This document shows positions 1 to 8,200 of a stretch of DNA of 50,851 nt, piece after piece; position 1 is the stretch's first letter; the number at the start of each line of letters is the position of its first letter. A program made the translations under genes and the position numbers. The notes under the pieces were generated by a model that worked only from the letters and a program-made list of their open reading frames with translations, was not told where the DNA came from and made no database searches. This stretch comes from Oscillospiraceae bacterium (GTDB taxonomy: Bacteria; Bacillota; Clostridia; Oscillospirales; UBA929), in contig JAIRUW010000054.1 in assembly GCA_031254195.1 (NCBI GenBank), positions 1 to 50,851 on the forward strand, read 5' to 3'.

Positions 1-133
1 AAGCCCTATTTGCGGGTATGATCATAGGTATTCGTTCGACGCGGCCCGCCATCCATGCAGAGTCATTGACGCCATAGACCGGGATAAAATCTTCACCGAT
101 TTGTTCAAGACGCTTGCCGAGAAAAACGTGTAA
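1..133 (+). CDS. C-terminal fragment, possibly nucleoside hydrolase
   Basis: An open frame enters from the left edge and ends at TAA 131-133, giving about 43 residues. The tail has the pattern CRVIDAIDRDKIFTDLFKTL, which resembles the C-terminal end of inosine/uridine-preferring nucleoside hydrolases (a conserved Asp-Arg followed by a Phe-rich amphipathic helix). The catalytic part lies outside the window, so the family name is a guess from a short tail. That the frame is coding is more secure: it stays open to the edge and stops just before a tRNA promoter. Confidence 0.4.
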   Translation, partial: SPICGYDHRYSFDAARHPCRVIDAIDRDKIFTDLFKTLAEKNV

Positions 134-140
134 AAAGGGC

Positions 141-170
141 TTGACAAATAGAACGGGGTTGCTATATACT
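141..170 (+). promoter_or_regulatory. Sigma-A promoter of the tRNA-Met/tRNA-Glu unit
   Basis: TTGACA at 141-146 and TATACT at 165-170 with an 18-base spacer, ending 17 bases before the tRNA-Met 5' end. It starts 7 bases after the stop of the preceding gene. Confidence 0.75.
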
Positions 171-187
171 ATCCCTGTTCGATATGC

Positions 188-264
188 GGCGGCGTAGCTC
201 AGATGGCTAGAGCATGCGGTTCATACCCGCAGTGTCGTTGGTTCAATTCCGACCGCCGCTACCA
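188..264 (+). tRNA. tRNA-Met (CAT anticodon), elongator type
   Basis: A full cloverleaf can be drawn. The acceptor stem 188-194 pairs with 254-260, with a G-T first pair. The anticodon loop TTCATAC carries CAT, the T arm is GTTGG/CCGAC, and CCA is encoded at 262-264. The first pair is not the C-A mismatch usual for initiator tRNA, and the overall sequence resembles clostridial elongator tRNA-Met, so Met elongator is preferred over fMet or Ile2. Confidence 0.93.
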
Positions 265-313
265 TAATTTGCTCATTCGCTTAGGTTTATAAGCTGCTTA
301 TAAACAGAGCGCA

Positions 314-349
314 GGCTTTTGCGGAAGCGCAAGGCGCTTCTGCAAAGCC
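314..349 (+). other. Imperfect hairpin between the two tRNA genes
   Basis: The arm at 314-330 pairs with 334-349 (GGCTTTTGCGGAAGCGC against GCGCTTCTGCAAAGCC) with one bulge and one G-T pair. No T-run follows, so it looks more like a processing spacer or decayed palindrome than a terminator. Confidence 0.45.
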
Positions 350-386
350 GGAGCGGTTGGTACGCATCAAGCATAACAATATAAAC

Positions 387-461
387 GGCCCGTTGGTCAA
401 GCGGTTAAGACTCCGCCCTTTCACGGCGGCAACACGAGTTCGAGTCTCGTACGGGTCACCA
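387..461 (+). tRNA. tRNA-Glu (TTC anticodon)
   Basis: Acceptor GGCCCGT (387-393) pairs with ACGGGTC (451-457). The anticodon loop CTTTCAC carries TTC, and CCA is encoded at 459-461. It is probably co-transcribed with tRNA-Met from the promoter at 141-170. Confidence 0.93.
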
Positions 462-470
462 TAAAATGGT

Positions 471-500
471 AACCTCCTGTTTTTACAGGGGGTTTTGCTT
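471..500 (+). terminator. Intrinsic terminator after the tRNA pair
   Basis: A 10-bp stem AACCTCCTGT / ACAGGGGGTT (471-480, 485-494) with a 4-base loop is followed by TTGCTT. The U-tract is short, but the hairpin lies 10 bases after the tRNA-Glu CCA end. Confidence 0.6.
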
Positions 501-604
501 GTGTATATGGCGGGGAGGGATGGTGAGCGAGTGGTTAGTAGAAAGGGTTGCGGGTGTGGACTGGAATATAGATTTGCAAAAGCGCTAAACGGTCTCATCT
601 CGTC

Positions 605-633
605 TTGCGCTTCCCTGTCCACTATGCTATACT
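605..633 (+). promoter_or_regulatory. Promoter of the YHYH/Big2 gene
   Basis: TTGCGC (605-610), a 17-base spacer and TATACT (628-633). Expected transcription start is about 640, leaving a short leader with GAGAGG before the GTG start. Confidence 0.6.
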
Positions 634-664
634 GAGGGCATCCTATTTGTGAGAGGTGTTTGCT

Positions 665-1963
665 GTGATAAGAAAAAAGACAGTTTTTCTTTTGCTTTTA
701 CTTTCCTTTGCTCTATCTCAAACAGCTTTTGCTCATTCAGGAAGAACGGATAAATATGGAGGACACAACAGCCCTAGTGGATACCATTACCATAACGGCG
801 GTGGCTCAAGCTCCAGTTCATCCTCCTCATCAACAAAAAGGACAATTTATCCATCCTCGGTCAAAGTAACGAGACCAAGCGGAACGATATATGCTGGACG
901 CAATATAAAATTAACATCAACGGTATCTCCATCAAATGCAAATGACAAATCAATAAAGTGGTCGTCCTCAAACGAAAGCGTAGCCCGAGTATATTCTGAT
1001 GGTACGCTCACACCTATCAGTGCTGGAACTACTACCATAACAGCAACAACATCAAACGGCAGAACGGATAAATTTAATATAACTGTATCCCTTGTTGACG
1101 CAGAATCAATCTCATTTGTAAACCCACCGAATGAAATCGAGATTGGGCAAACGGGCAAACTGATTTATTCAATAGCACCGAAGGACACGACGAACAAAAC
1201 CGTGAGATGGGAGTCAAGTGATTCTGGAATAATAGCAGTTGATGATTCTGGTAATATAGAAGTTTTGTCTCTTGGGTCTGCAACAATTTCTGTAACTACA
1301 GCAAATGAGTTGGTTGCCGAGCATGAAATCAATGTATATGAAATTGAGGTTGAGGAAGTTATATTAGAGGTTTCCAAAACATATTGTGACGTCGGAACAT
1401 CAATAAGTTATAATGTGTCTCTACTTCCAGAGAATGCTACATTCAAAGAATATGAGATTATATTTTCTAATCCTGATATGGTTGAGCTAGTCGATGACGA
1501 TTCATTCAAAGCATTGAAACAAGGCGGATTGATGGTATCTGCCGTGTCAAAGAATGGTAAGGAATCCAGTGTTAATATTGATGTAATTTTGCCCGTTTCA
1601 GAAATTATTGTCACAGAAAATGATATTGTTCTGTACGAGAGAGAAGAGTATAGCATTGAGTATAGCGTATTACCAAGAGACGCAACCATTAAAGATGTGT
1701 CATTTTCTTCTCTTGATAGCGGTGTAATTTCACTCGATTCATACGGAAAGATAATTGCCGTTAAAAATGGGGAGACTTCCGTGAGTATCGCAACTCACAA
1801 TAATTTAGTAGCAAAAATCAATATAATTGTTAAGCCAGTTTATGAAAAATGGTTCTTCGATTATGGTTGGTATTTATTTGGCGGCGTAATGGTTGTAGCC
1901 GTACTCGGGGTAAGCTCTTTCTTTGGAATTAGGAGATTTAGAAAAAAAGGTGCATCGGTATGA
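665..1963 (+). CDS. Secreted YHYH-motif, Big2-repeat surface protein with C-terminal membrane anchor
   Basis: A 432-residue exported protein. The GTG at 665 is chosen because GAGAGG lies about 8 bases upstream and it gives a clean signal peptide (MIRKKTVFLLLLLSFALSQT, then AFA-H cleavage); GTG 656 is an alternative. Just after the signal is an HSGRTD...GGH...GYHYH segment, the small His-rich YHYH domain seen at the N-terminus of many secreted Firmicutes proteins. A Ser-rich linker follows, then four bacterial Ig-like group 2 (Big2) repeats of about 80 residues, each with a pattern like 'SVSP.NA..KSIKWSSSNES...V...G.I....G..TITA'. The end is one transmembrane helix (about 400-421) and a basic RRFRKKG tail, a topology that leaves the repeats outside. 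The gene is clearly more AT-rich than its neighbours, which suggests transfer. The ligand is unknown; the His cluster might bind metal. Confidence 0.8.
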   Translation: MIRKKTVFLLLLLSFALSQTAFAHSGRTDKYGGHNSPSGYHYHNGGGSSSSSSSSSTKRTIYPSSVKVTRPSGTIYAGRNIKLTSTVSPSNANDKSIKWSSSNESVARVYSDGTLTPISAGTTTITATTSNGRTDKFNITVSLVDAESISFVNPPNEIEIGQTGKLIYSIAPKDTTNKTVRWESSDSGIIAVDDSGNIEVLSLGSATISVTTANELVAEHEINVYEIEVEEVILEVSKTYCDVGTSISYNVSLLPENATFKEYEIIFSNPDMVELVDDDSFKALKQGGLMVSAVSKNGKESSVNIDVILPVSEIIVTENDIVLYEREEYSIEYSVLPRDATIKDVSFSSLDSGVISLDSYGKIIAVKNGETSVSIATHNNLVAKINIIVKPVYEKWFFDYGWYLFGGVMVVAVLGVSSFFGIRRFRKKGASV

Positions 1964-2022
1964 GAAAATTTCTGCTTGCTTTACTTGCTTTGTTTGACCT
2001 TGGTATTTCTCTCTTGAAATGA
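1960..2022 (+). pseudogene. 20-codon ORF overlapping the previous stop, possible signal-peptide remnant
   Basis: ATGA overlaps the stop of the preceding gene. The frame reads MRKFLLALLALFDLGISLLK and then stops. It looks like the first 20 residues of a signal peptide, with AAAGG about 9 bases upstream. It may be the remnant of a second secreted protein gene, a leader peptide, or chance. Confidence 0.25.
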
Positions 2023-2066
2023 TATAGTATACCCATCTATAATCATAAACCACCGCAACCCTCTAA

Positions 2067-3155
2067 TCAAGGCGCCGCCGGCAACGCTTTGGATTGCGAT
2101 ATATTCGCATAACCATCCGTCGAGCGCCATACCCCATCCATATCAATCCATAACGCCTCCGCGCCAAGCATTTCCGCCAGCGCCGCGCCTTCTTCATAGG
2201 GCATGATAAAGAGTGCGGTCGAAAGCAAATCAGCAAGCCCCGCGTTTTCGTGGATGACTGCTACCTGCTTAAAACGGTTTGCCGGCATCAGGGTCGCAGG
2301 GTCAATGATATGGTGATATGTCTGCCCGTTTACAGTATAAAAACGCTGATACCCACCGCTGCACGACACTGTTTGATCAATTATATACACAATATCGGCA
2401 AAATCCTGCGATTCGGGCAAGTCCGGGTTGACGACGCCGATACTCCAACGGTCGCGCGCGCCGTCAAGCGGGCGTCCGTGGGAGACAATGTTGCCGCCCG
2501 AGTTTACAAGCAACGAACGCATCCCCGCGTCAGCGGCAGCCCTGACAGCCAGTTGTGTGGCATACGCTTTTGCAACGGAGCCAACGTCAAGCGACATGCC
2601 TGATTTCTTGAAGAATACGGTGCCCGCGGCCTCGTCGATGTCCAAATCGCCAATATCTATATCCAGCGCGGCTTTTTGAAGCGCATCCATCGCCGGTAAG
2701 GAAGCGTTTGCCTCATCGGCCATGCCTGCCGAGCGGTATTCGCTCCAAATCCGCAGCACCGGGCCCAACGCGATGTTTACGACGCCGCCCGACAGCTCAT
2801 ACCCTTCGCGCGCCAACAGAAGCATGTCAATTATATCCTTATCCACCGCCACAGGCACAATCCCCGCGTTCTTGTTGACTGTATAAAGGTTGTTCAGCCC
2901 GTCATATTCATGGTATATGTCATAAAGGCGGTGCAGCCGTTCCATCCGGTCATAAACTATATCCGCGAAACGGTCAAATTCAGCTTGGCTTTCCGTATAT
3001 CCGATGACGGTTACAGTGGTGTCAAACAGCTCTATGAAACTGGTCTGGTACTTTTGATACCGCGGTTCCCCATCCTCAGCCGGACTGGCCGCGCACGACG
3101 CAAAATGCGCCGCGCAAACGATGGATGCTAATATATGAAATAAAGCCCGTTTCAT
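2067..3155 (-). CDS. apbE: FAD:protein FMN transferase (ApbE family lipoprotein)
   Basis: Transfers FMN from FAD onto Thr residues of extracytoplasmic flavoproteins. The start at 3155 gives an N-terminal signal with a lipobox-like FASC around residue 20 (MKRALFHILASIVCAAHFAS-C), so the 362-residue enzyme is probably lipid-anchored outside. Family landmarks in order: DTTVTVIGY; LYDIYHEYDGLNNLY followed by N; GYELSGGVVNIALGPV; the core LDVGSVAKAYATQLAV; LVNSGGNIVSHGRP; YHHIIDPATLMP; and ADLLSTALFIMP near the end. The core motif is DVGSVAKAYA where most members have DlGgiaKGyA. No Rnf or Nqr subunit, the usual substrates, is in the window, so the target is unknown. A hairpin (3207-3232) and a weak promoter lie just upstream. 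Confidence 0.9.
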   Translation of the reverse strand: MKRALFHILASIVCAAHFASCAASPAEDGEPRYQKYQTSFIELFDTTVTVIGYTESQAEFDRFADIVYDRMERLHRLYDIYHEYDGLNNLYTVNKNAGIVPVAVDKDIIDMLLLAREGYELSGGVVNIALGPVLRIWSEYRSAGMADEANASLPAMDALQKAALDIDIGDLDIDEAAGTVFFKKSGMSLDVGSVAKAYATQLAVRAAADAGMRSLLVNSGGNIVSHGRPLDGARDRWSIGVVNPDLPESQDFADIVYIIDQTVSCSGGYQRFYTVNGQTYHHIIDPATLMPANRFKQVAVIHENAGLADLLSTALFIMPYEEGAALAEMLGAEALWIDMDGVWRSTDGYANISQSKALPAAP

Positions 3156-3188
3156 TGCAGTGCCCCCGATATTGGTGGTATTGCGAAG

Positions 3189-3218
3189 GTTATATATAAA
3201 CCCTCTCGACGGACGCAA
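3189..3218 (-). promoter_or_regulatory. Possible promoter of apbE
   Basis: On the minus strand, TTGCGT (3218-3213), an 18-base spacer and TATAAC (3194-3189). The -35 overlaps the inner part of the palindrome 3207-3232, so that palindrome could serve as an operator. Confidence 0.35.
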
Positions 3219-3232
3219 TTCTGCGTCCGTCG
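3207..3232. repeat. Perfect 11-bp inverted repeat upstream of apbE
   Basis: CGACGGACGCA (3207-3217) and TGCGTCCGTCG (3222-3232) flank a 4-base loop. A second 6-bp hairpin GCCGTC/GACGGC lies at 3246-3264. No T-run follows in either direction. Either a stable hairpin ending the PLD-gene transcript or an operator over the apbE promoter. Confidence 0.6.
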
Positions 3233-3287
3233 GTAAGTTGGCGAAGCCGTCTGTTGTGGACGGCCTATAGCCATTTTAATGACATAC

Positions 3288-4436
3288 TTACTTATACGAT
3301 ATGTAGCCAAATGAAAATCGATTTTTACCGATTATAACTTTTTGCAAATCCTCACCATTTTTTGAAAACTTGAACATATTTGCTTTTAAGACAGTTTCGC
3401 GTTGTATATTATTAATTTTCAACCAAATCGTTGCTTTTTTGCCATGCCAAATCACAGGATAATCATTTGTTGGCAAAGGTTCAGGCTGGCGAGATGAACG
3501 AACCTCTAATACATTGGCTTTATAGGCTATTTCATTTATGCCACCAGATGATTTACCAATTGCAAAAAGAATTGAAACATTTTTTCCGTTGTTTATTGCA
3601 TCATTAAACTCTTTCACTTTTTCGATAGCCATACCTGCATGAAGAGCGTTTGTTGAATACCATGTATAATCTCTGATTTTTTGGTCAGCCATATACGCTT
3701 GTATGGTTTCCTCTCCGTCATACATTCTGCCTTGATTGTCAGGCGAGATTGAAAGCCTCATAATTATATACTCGTTCAATAATACCTCAGAGTTTTCTGT
3801 TGGAGATTTCGCAGACAAAATAGATTGTATCGTGTCAGACTGATCCGTATCATCAGCTTGTGATGACATATTGATGTTTGCGCCGAACATTGCATCATTT
3901 CTGTATTCTGTGTTTTTATTTCTTTTACTTTTTATGGCGGATTCGACGAGATATTTTTCTTCAGCTATTTTTTCTGCGGTTAATAGGTAGTTGCCGGACT
4001 GATTTATTGCGCTGACTAAATCGTTAAAATAAATAACTAAATGTGGGTTGACTTCGTTTTCGTCCTTAACGCAGAGAGAGAGTTCATGATTGATTTTGAA
4101 GCCACCAGAAGTAAAATTTGCCGACCCAAGCAAGGCTACATCTTCGCCGAACAAATAGAGTTTTGTGTGCAGTCCAAGTAGCGCATAAATTTTTGCCCCT
4201 GCTCCGTATAATTTTTCCAATGCAGCAATTCTACTAACGCCCTTTATAAAGTCTGCGCGATAAAATCGAGTTATGATTTCTACCTCAAGAGAAGGGTTAC
4301 ATGCCATGTTGTTTGCCAACATCTGAGCCATATCTAAACCTATAAAAGGCGATATAATTTTAATCGATGCGTCAGCACTCTCGAACATTTCACAGATAAG
4401 TGAAAAATGTTCTCGCGAAACAATTTGAATTGGCAT
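3288..4436 (-). CDS. PLD-like (HKD-type) domain protein, possible nuclease
   Basis: A 382-residue cytosolic protein. ATG 4436 is chosen over the upstream in-frame ATG because GGAGG lies 8 bases before it. The N-terminal ~150 residues form a phospholipase-D-like domain: 'ADASIKIISPFIGLDMAQML', then LHTKLYLFGEDVALLGSANF, the HxK...GSxN signature of restriction-endonuclease-like and transphosphatidylase PLD folds. The Asp of a strict HKD motif is not in its usual place. Only one HKD-like copy is visible, so a working enzyme would have to dimerise, as BfiI- and Nuc-type nucleases do. The C-terminal ~230 residues are unrecognised. No methyltransferase or helicase partner is nearby, so a restriction or defence role is only a possibility. 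AT-rich compared with its neighbours. Confidence 0.7.
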   Translation of the reverse strand: MPIQIVSREHFSLICEMFESADASIKIISPFIGLDMAQMLANNMACNPSLEVEIITRFYRADFIKGVSRIAALEKLYGAGAKIYALLGLHTKLYLFGEDVALLGSANFTSGGFKINHELSLCVKDENEVNPHLVIYFNDLVSAINQSGNYLLTAEKIAEEKYLVESAIKSKRNKNTEYRNDAMFGANINMSSQADDTDQSDTIQSILSAKSPTENSEVLLNEYIIMRLSISPDNQGRMYDGEETIQAYMADQKIRDYTWYSTNALHAGMAIEKVKEFNDAINNGKNVSILFAIGKSSGGINEIAYKANVLEVRSSRQPEPLPTNDYPVIWHGKKATIWLKINNIQRETVLKANMFKFSKNGEDLQKVIIGKNRFSFGYISYK

Positions 4437-4489
4437 AATATTCCTCCACATTTCAGAAGTAGTGCAAAACCCCATCGCTTCATTCAAAC

Positions 4490-4542
4490 AAAAAGGAAAA
4501 AACGAACGCCTCCCCGACAAATAGCACCCGAGTCGGGTTCGC
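4490..4542 (-). terminator. Terminator after tRNA-Ser
   Basis: On the minus strand, CGAACCCGAC pairs with GTCGGG...GTTCG (five-base bulge) and is followed by TTTTTTCCTTTTTG. It lies directly after the tRNA-Ser 3' end and before the PLD gene. Confidence 0.6.
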
Positions 4543-4555
4543 ATTTATTCCTTTA

Positions 4556-4645
4556 TGGCGGAGAGGAGGGGATTTGAACCCCTGGTGCGTTTTTGCGCAC
4601 ACACGATTTCCAGTCGTGCTCCTTCGGCCGCTCGGACACCTCTCC
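4556..4645 (-). tRNA. tRNA-Ser (GGA anticodon)
   Basis: 90 nt with a long variable arm, as expected for Ser. Acceptor GGAGAGG (4645-4639) pairs with CCTCTCC (4566-4560). The anticodon loop TGGAAAT carries GGA, and CCA is encoded at 4558-4556. Confidence 0.95.
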
Positions 4646-4684
4646 ATAATCGCTAAATGCCAAGCGTTTTGCAAGCCGGGTTTC

Positions 4685-4713
4685 ATTATAATCCACTCCG
4701 CGCGGTTTGTCAA
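4685..4713 (-). promoter_or_regulatory. Near-consensus promoter of tRNA-Ser
   Basis: Minus strand TTGACA (4713-4708), a 17-base spacer and TATAAT (4690-4685): both hexamers are perfect. Divergent from the comFB promoter. Confidence 0.85.
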
Positions 4714-4738
4714 GGCTGCAAAAAATTTTAGAAACCTC

Positions 4739-4767
4739 TTTTCAATACTGTAAAAATGATGTATAAT
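4739..4767 (+). promoter_or_regulatory. Promoter of comFB-like gene
   Basis: A perfect TATAAT at 4762-4767 with a weak -35 TTTTCA at 4739-4744 (17-base spacer), 36 bases before the ATG. Confidence 0.55.
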
Positions 4768-4802
4768 GGCTGTATTCATTTACCATACAGAAGGGGGCAT
4801 CC

Positions 4803-5072
4803 ATGATGCTGCATAATGTTGTAGAGGACCTTGTCGCAGAATGGCTTGAAAAAATCCTTCCGCAGTATACCTGCTGCAAATGTATGAAATGCCGTATGGA
4901 TATGATGGCAATGTCCCTGAATAAATTAAAGCCTCATTATGTCGTCGCGCGGGATGTGTACTCCAAAACGCGCTACCTTAACTCAAGCCTGCAAAATGAC
5001 ATCATGATGGCAGTTGTGACCTCGGTGGAGTTCATCAAAGACCACCCGAGGCATGATAAAGAAGAGGAGTAA
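4803..5072 (+). CDS. comFB: ComFB-family late competence / cyclic-dinucleotide-binding protein
   Basis: An 89-residue soluble protein of the ComFB family (PF10719). The frame shows 'NVVEDLVAEWL', a Cys cluster (C24, C25, C27, C30) followed by D33, then MSLNKLKPHYVVARD, which matches the family pattern C..C..D..ALaLN.L.P.Yvv. ComFB was named from the Bacillus comF operon. Cyanobacterial and other members are reported to bind cyclic di-GMP/AMP and affect type IV pilus function, but this copy is assigned by motif only. GGGGG lies 6 bases before ATG 4803; ATG 4806 is equally possible. It has its own promoter and is followed at once by a large sensor kinase. A type IV pilus cluster lies about 10 kb away, so a signalling role in pilus or DNA-uptake control is plausible. 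Confidence 0.8.
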   Translation: MMLHNVVEDLVAEWLEKILPQYTCCKCMKCRMDMMAMSLNKLKPHYVVARDVYSKTRYLNSSLQNDIMMAVVTSVEFIKDHPRHDKEEE

Positions 5073-5114
5073 GCCGTCTGCTGTCTATAACTCGCCGAAA
5101 TCGTATATAATGAG

Positions 5115-5142
5115 GCGGCCTCCAACAAAGCGGGGGCCGTTG
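5115..5142 (+). other. Hairpin after comFB
   Basis: A 9-bp stem GCGGCCTCC / GGGGGCCGT with an 8-base loop, 43 bases after the comFB stop. No T-run, so termination would be weak. Confidence 0.4.
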
Positions 5143-5150
5143 AACATAAG

Positions 5151-5179
5151 TTGCGGAATGGTACGTTAACTGATATAAT
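5151..5179 (+). promoter_or_regulatory. Extended -10 promoter of the hybrid kinase
   Basis: TTGCGG (5151-5156), a 17-base spacer and TATAAT (5174-5179) preceded by TGA, giving an extended TGnTATAAT. An in-frame ATG at 5182 lies too close to the -10 to be translated from this promoter, which supports the start at 5215. Confidence 0.7.
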
Positions 5180-5214
5180 ATATGAATGGTATGCTATCGA
5201 AGGGGAGGCAAGCA

Positions 5215-8200
5215 ATGCCGAAAAGCCAAAAAACATCGGATCGGCTGCAATTGCTTGAACGCCGAGCCGCCATTTCCGACGCTTTGAATGCGGCCATCGA
5301 GATTTTTACGTCCCATAGCGAGGGCTTGTTTGAGGAGATTATGAGCGATGGCCTGCGGGTCATCGCAAAAGTGGCAGGCTTTGACCGCGCCGCCATATAT
5401 CAAAAATTAGGCGAGAAAGATCAGTTGGAGCAAACCTATCTTTGGAAGGGTATTACGATCCCCTTGGAAGATAATATGCTTATTGTCCCGTATATACCGC
5501 CGGTTACCCGCTGGCTGGAAACTCTATTAAAGGACGACTGCATCCACGTCCACGCGGAAAGCGCGACGGAAGACGAGGCGGACTTTCTAAAGCTGTTTGA
5601 GGTCAAAGAGGCTTTTCTGGTTCCGATTTTCACGTATGGTATATTTTGGGGCGTCGTCTCGTTGGAAAACTGTTCTGCCCATCGGATTTTCGAGGAAGAC
5701 TGCCTGGACGTCCTAAGCGCCGCGGCACGTTTATGCGCCAATGGGTTCATACGGATGAAAACCGCACAGTACGCCGCCGACGCCTATGTGAAGCTGCTGC
5801 ACCGCGAGCAATTGATAGAAGTGCTGAACAACACGGCAAACAAGTTCCTTTCGCAGGGCGGGGAGAGTTTTGAGGAACTGCTGAACGACGGTTTATGGCC
5901 GATCGCAGACAGGGCGGGCGTGGACCGTATCGCGGTTTACAGCAGTGTTGACACGGGCGAAGGAAAGCGCTTCGGGCAGATATACCGCTGGAACAAGAAG
6001 GAAAAGGGTTCCGTCCCCTTAGACGACCACATGAGGCTTCTGCCCGACCTCCCGATGATAACCAACTGGCTCAATATTCTGATGAGCGGGCAGAGTGTAA
6101 CCTTATGCTTCAACAGTATGACGGAAGATGAAAAGATATTTTTTGCCCAATTCGGCGCGAAGTCAGTCATGCTGGTGCCGGTTTTCATGCACGGCGAGTT
6201 TTGGGGTTCCGTTGTTTTCCAAAATAATACAAGCACGCGGCGTTTTGACAGCGACGATGAGGCTTTATTTCATTCCGCCGCTCATTTATGCGCCAATGCC
6301 ATCATACGGCAAAAAATGAAGAAAGACGCCGACGAAGCCTTTGACAAGCTTAAATACCGTGAACTGCTGACCGAAGCGTTGAACAAGGCGGCCATCATGT
6401 CCCTTTCCCAAAGCGAGAAGACCTTTGAGGATATGATGACCGTGGGCGTGGGTTTGATTGCCGACGCGATCTATATCGACAGGCTGTCTGTTTGGCGCAA
6501 TTTCGTAATGCCGGATGGCCTGCACTCGTCGCAGATATACCGCTGGGACAGAAGATCCGGCGGAACGACCGCGCCGACGCCGGGACTGTCGGATTTGAGC
6601 TACGATACGTTAGCGCCGCGCTGGACGGATATATTAAGCAAAAACGAAACAATCAACAGCCCTTTGAGCCATCTCCCCAAAGAAGAGGCCGCGTTGCTCC
6701 ATTCGTTTGGCGTCGTGTCGGCTTTTATCACGCCCATCTTTGTTGGCAACATTTTTTGGGGGTTTGTACTATTTGAGGATCGCCAGGTAGAGCGTTTCTT
6801 TGACGACGATTGCGCCGAGATGATGCGTTCGGCGGCGTTCTTGTTTGTCAATACCGTTTTACGCTCCGAGATGGAGGAAAAGATTTTTAGCGCCAATAGC
6901 TTTAACCGCGCCATCCTTGACAGCGCGCCCATCAGCCTGATTATTTTTGATGACGACATCAAGGTCATTGACTGCAACGAGGCCGTTCTCAATCTATTCC
7001 ATTGTGAAAGGCAATATCTGTCCGAAAATTTTTGGGAGTTTTCACCTGAGACCCAGCCTGACGGAGTACGTTCCATGGATCATGGTCTTTTTTATATGAA
7101 GCAGGCTCTCAGCGGCGAGATAAAAGCCTTCGAGTGGCTGCACCGCTCGAGTATAGGAGAGCTGATTCCCTGCGAAGTCTCATTGAAGCATATCGACCGC
7201 GACGGGGCCAACGTGTGGCTCGCCAGTATATATGATCTGCGGAACATCAGACGTATAGAAGAGATCGCCACCGAGGCGGAAGAGCTGGCCCGTTCCATTA
7301 AGGAAGCAAGCCCTATTTCATATATCCTCTTCGACTCCCAAATGCGTATCATTGACTGCAACGACACGACTTTGCGGATTTTTCGCTGTCCCGACAAGCA
7401 ATTCCTCATAGACAACTACTGGGATGTTTTCCTGCCGGAAACACAACCCGATGAGAAAGCGCCCTTTGAAAATGCGCTGGAAATGAGAGACAAGGCGTTT
7501 GCGGAGGGGCAGTCCACATTCGAGCGTATGCAACGGTCTATAGACGGGGAACTGATTCCCATGGAGAATACGCTAACGCCTTTGATGTACAAGGGTGAAC
7601 GGTATATCATATCGTATAAGTACGACATGCGCCATACCAAAAAGCTGACTGAAAGTGTCCGTGAGCGCGGAATGCAGCTTGCCGCCCGTCTGGAACAGCA
7701 GGAATTGATGGCAGACATATCCAACGGCCTCGTTGCCTCCGGCAATACGGAGGCTATGGTCAACGAAGCGCTTGCCAAGATCGGGCGGTACTATGACGTA
7801 TCCCTCATGCTGGTTTTCCGTATTGATTTCGGGCGCAGAAAAACCGATCTGGCTTATAGCTGGATTGCGGACGGCCTGCAATTGCGGATGGTCGGTATGA
7901 ACTTGTTTACCTTGGCTACAGGTTACTTTCCCGATGAACTGCCTGAAGACGGCGACACGCCGATGATTATTTGCCAGGATACAGCCACCAGCCCGGTCCA
8001 TGATTTCCGCCGGTTGACAGAGGTGGACATATCCGCCTTTATATGCGTACCGCTCTATGTGGAAAGCCGCTTATGGGGCTTCATGAGCGTGGAGCAATGC
8101 CACATGCCCCGCGAATGGAAGGAAAGCGAAGAAGAGTTTATCGCCATGACAGCTAGCACGCTCGCGGGCGCCATTATGCGGGATATATATGATAAGGAAC

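Noticed and set aside
3288..4436. Restriction-modification or defence island around the PLD-like gene
   Set aside because: No methyltransferase, helicase or other defence gene lies nearby; the gene stands alone between a tRNA and apbE.
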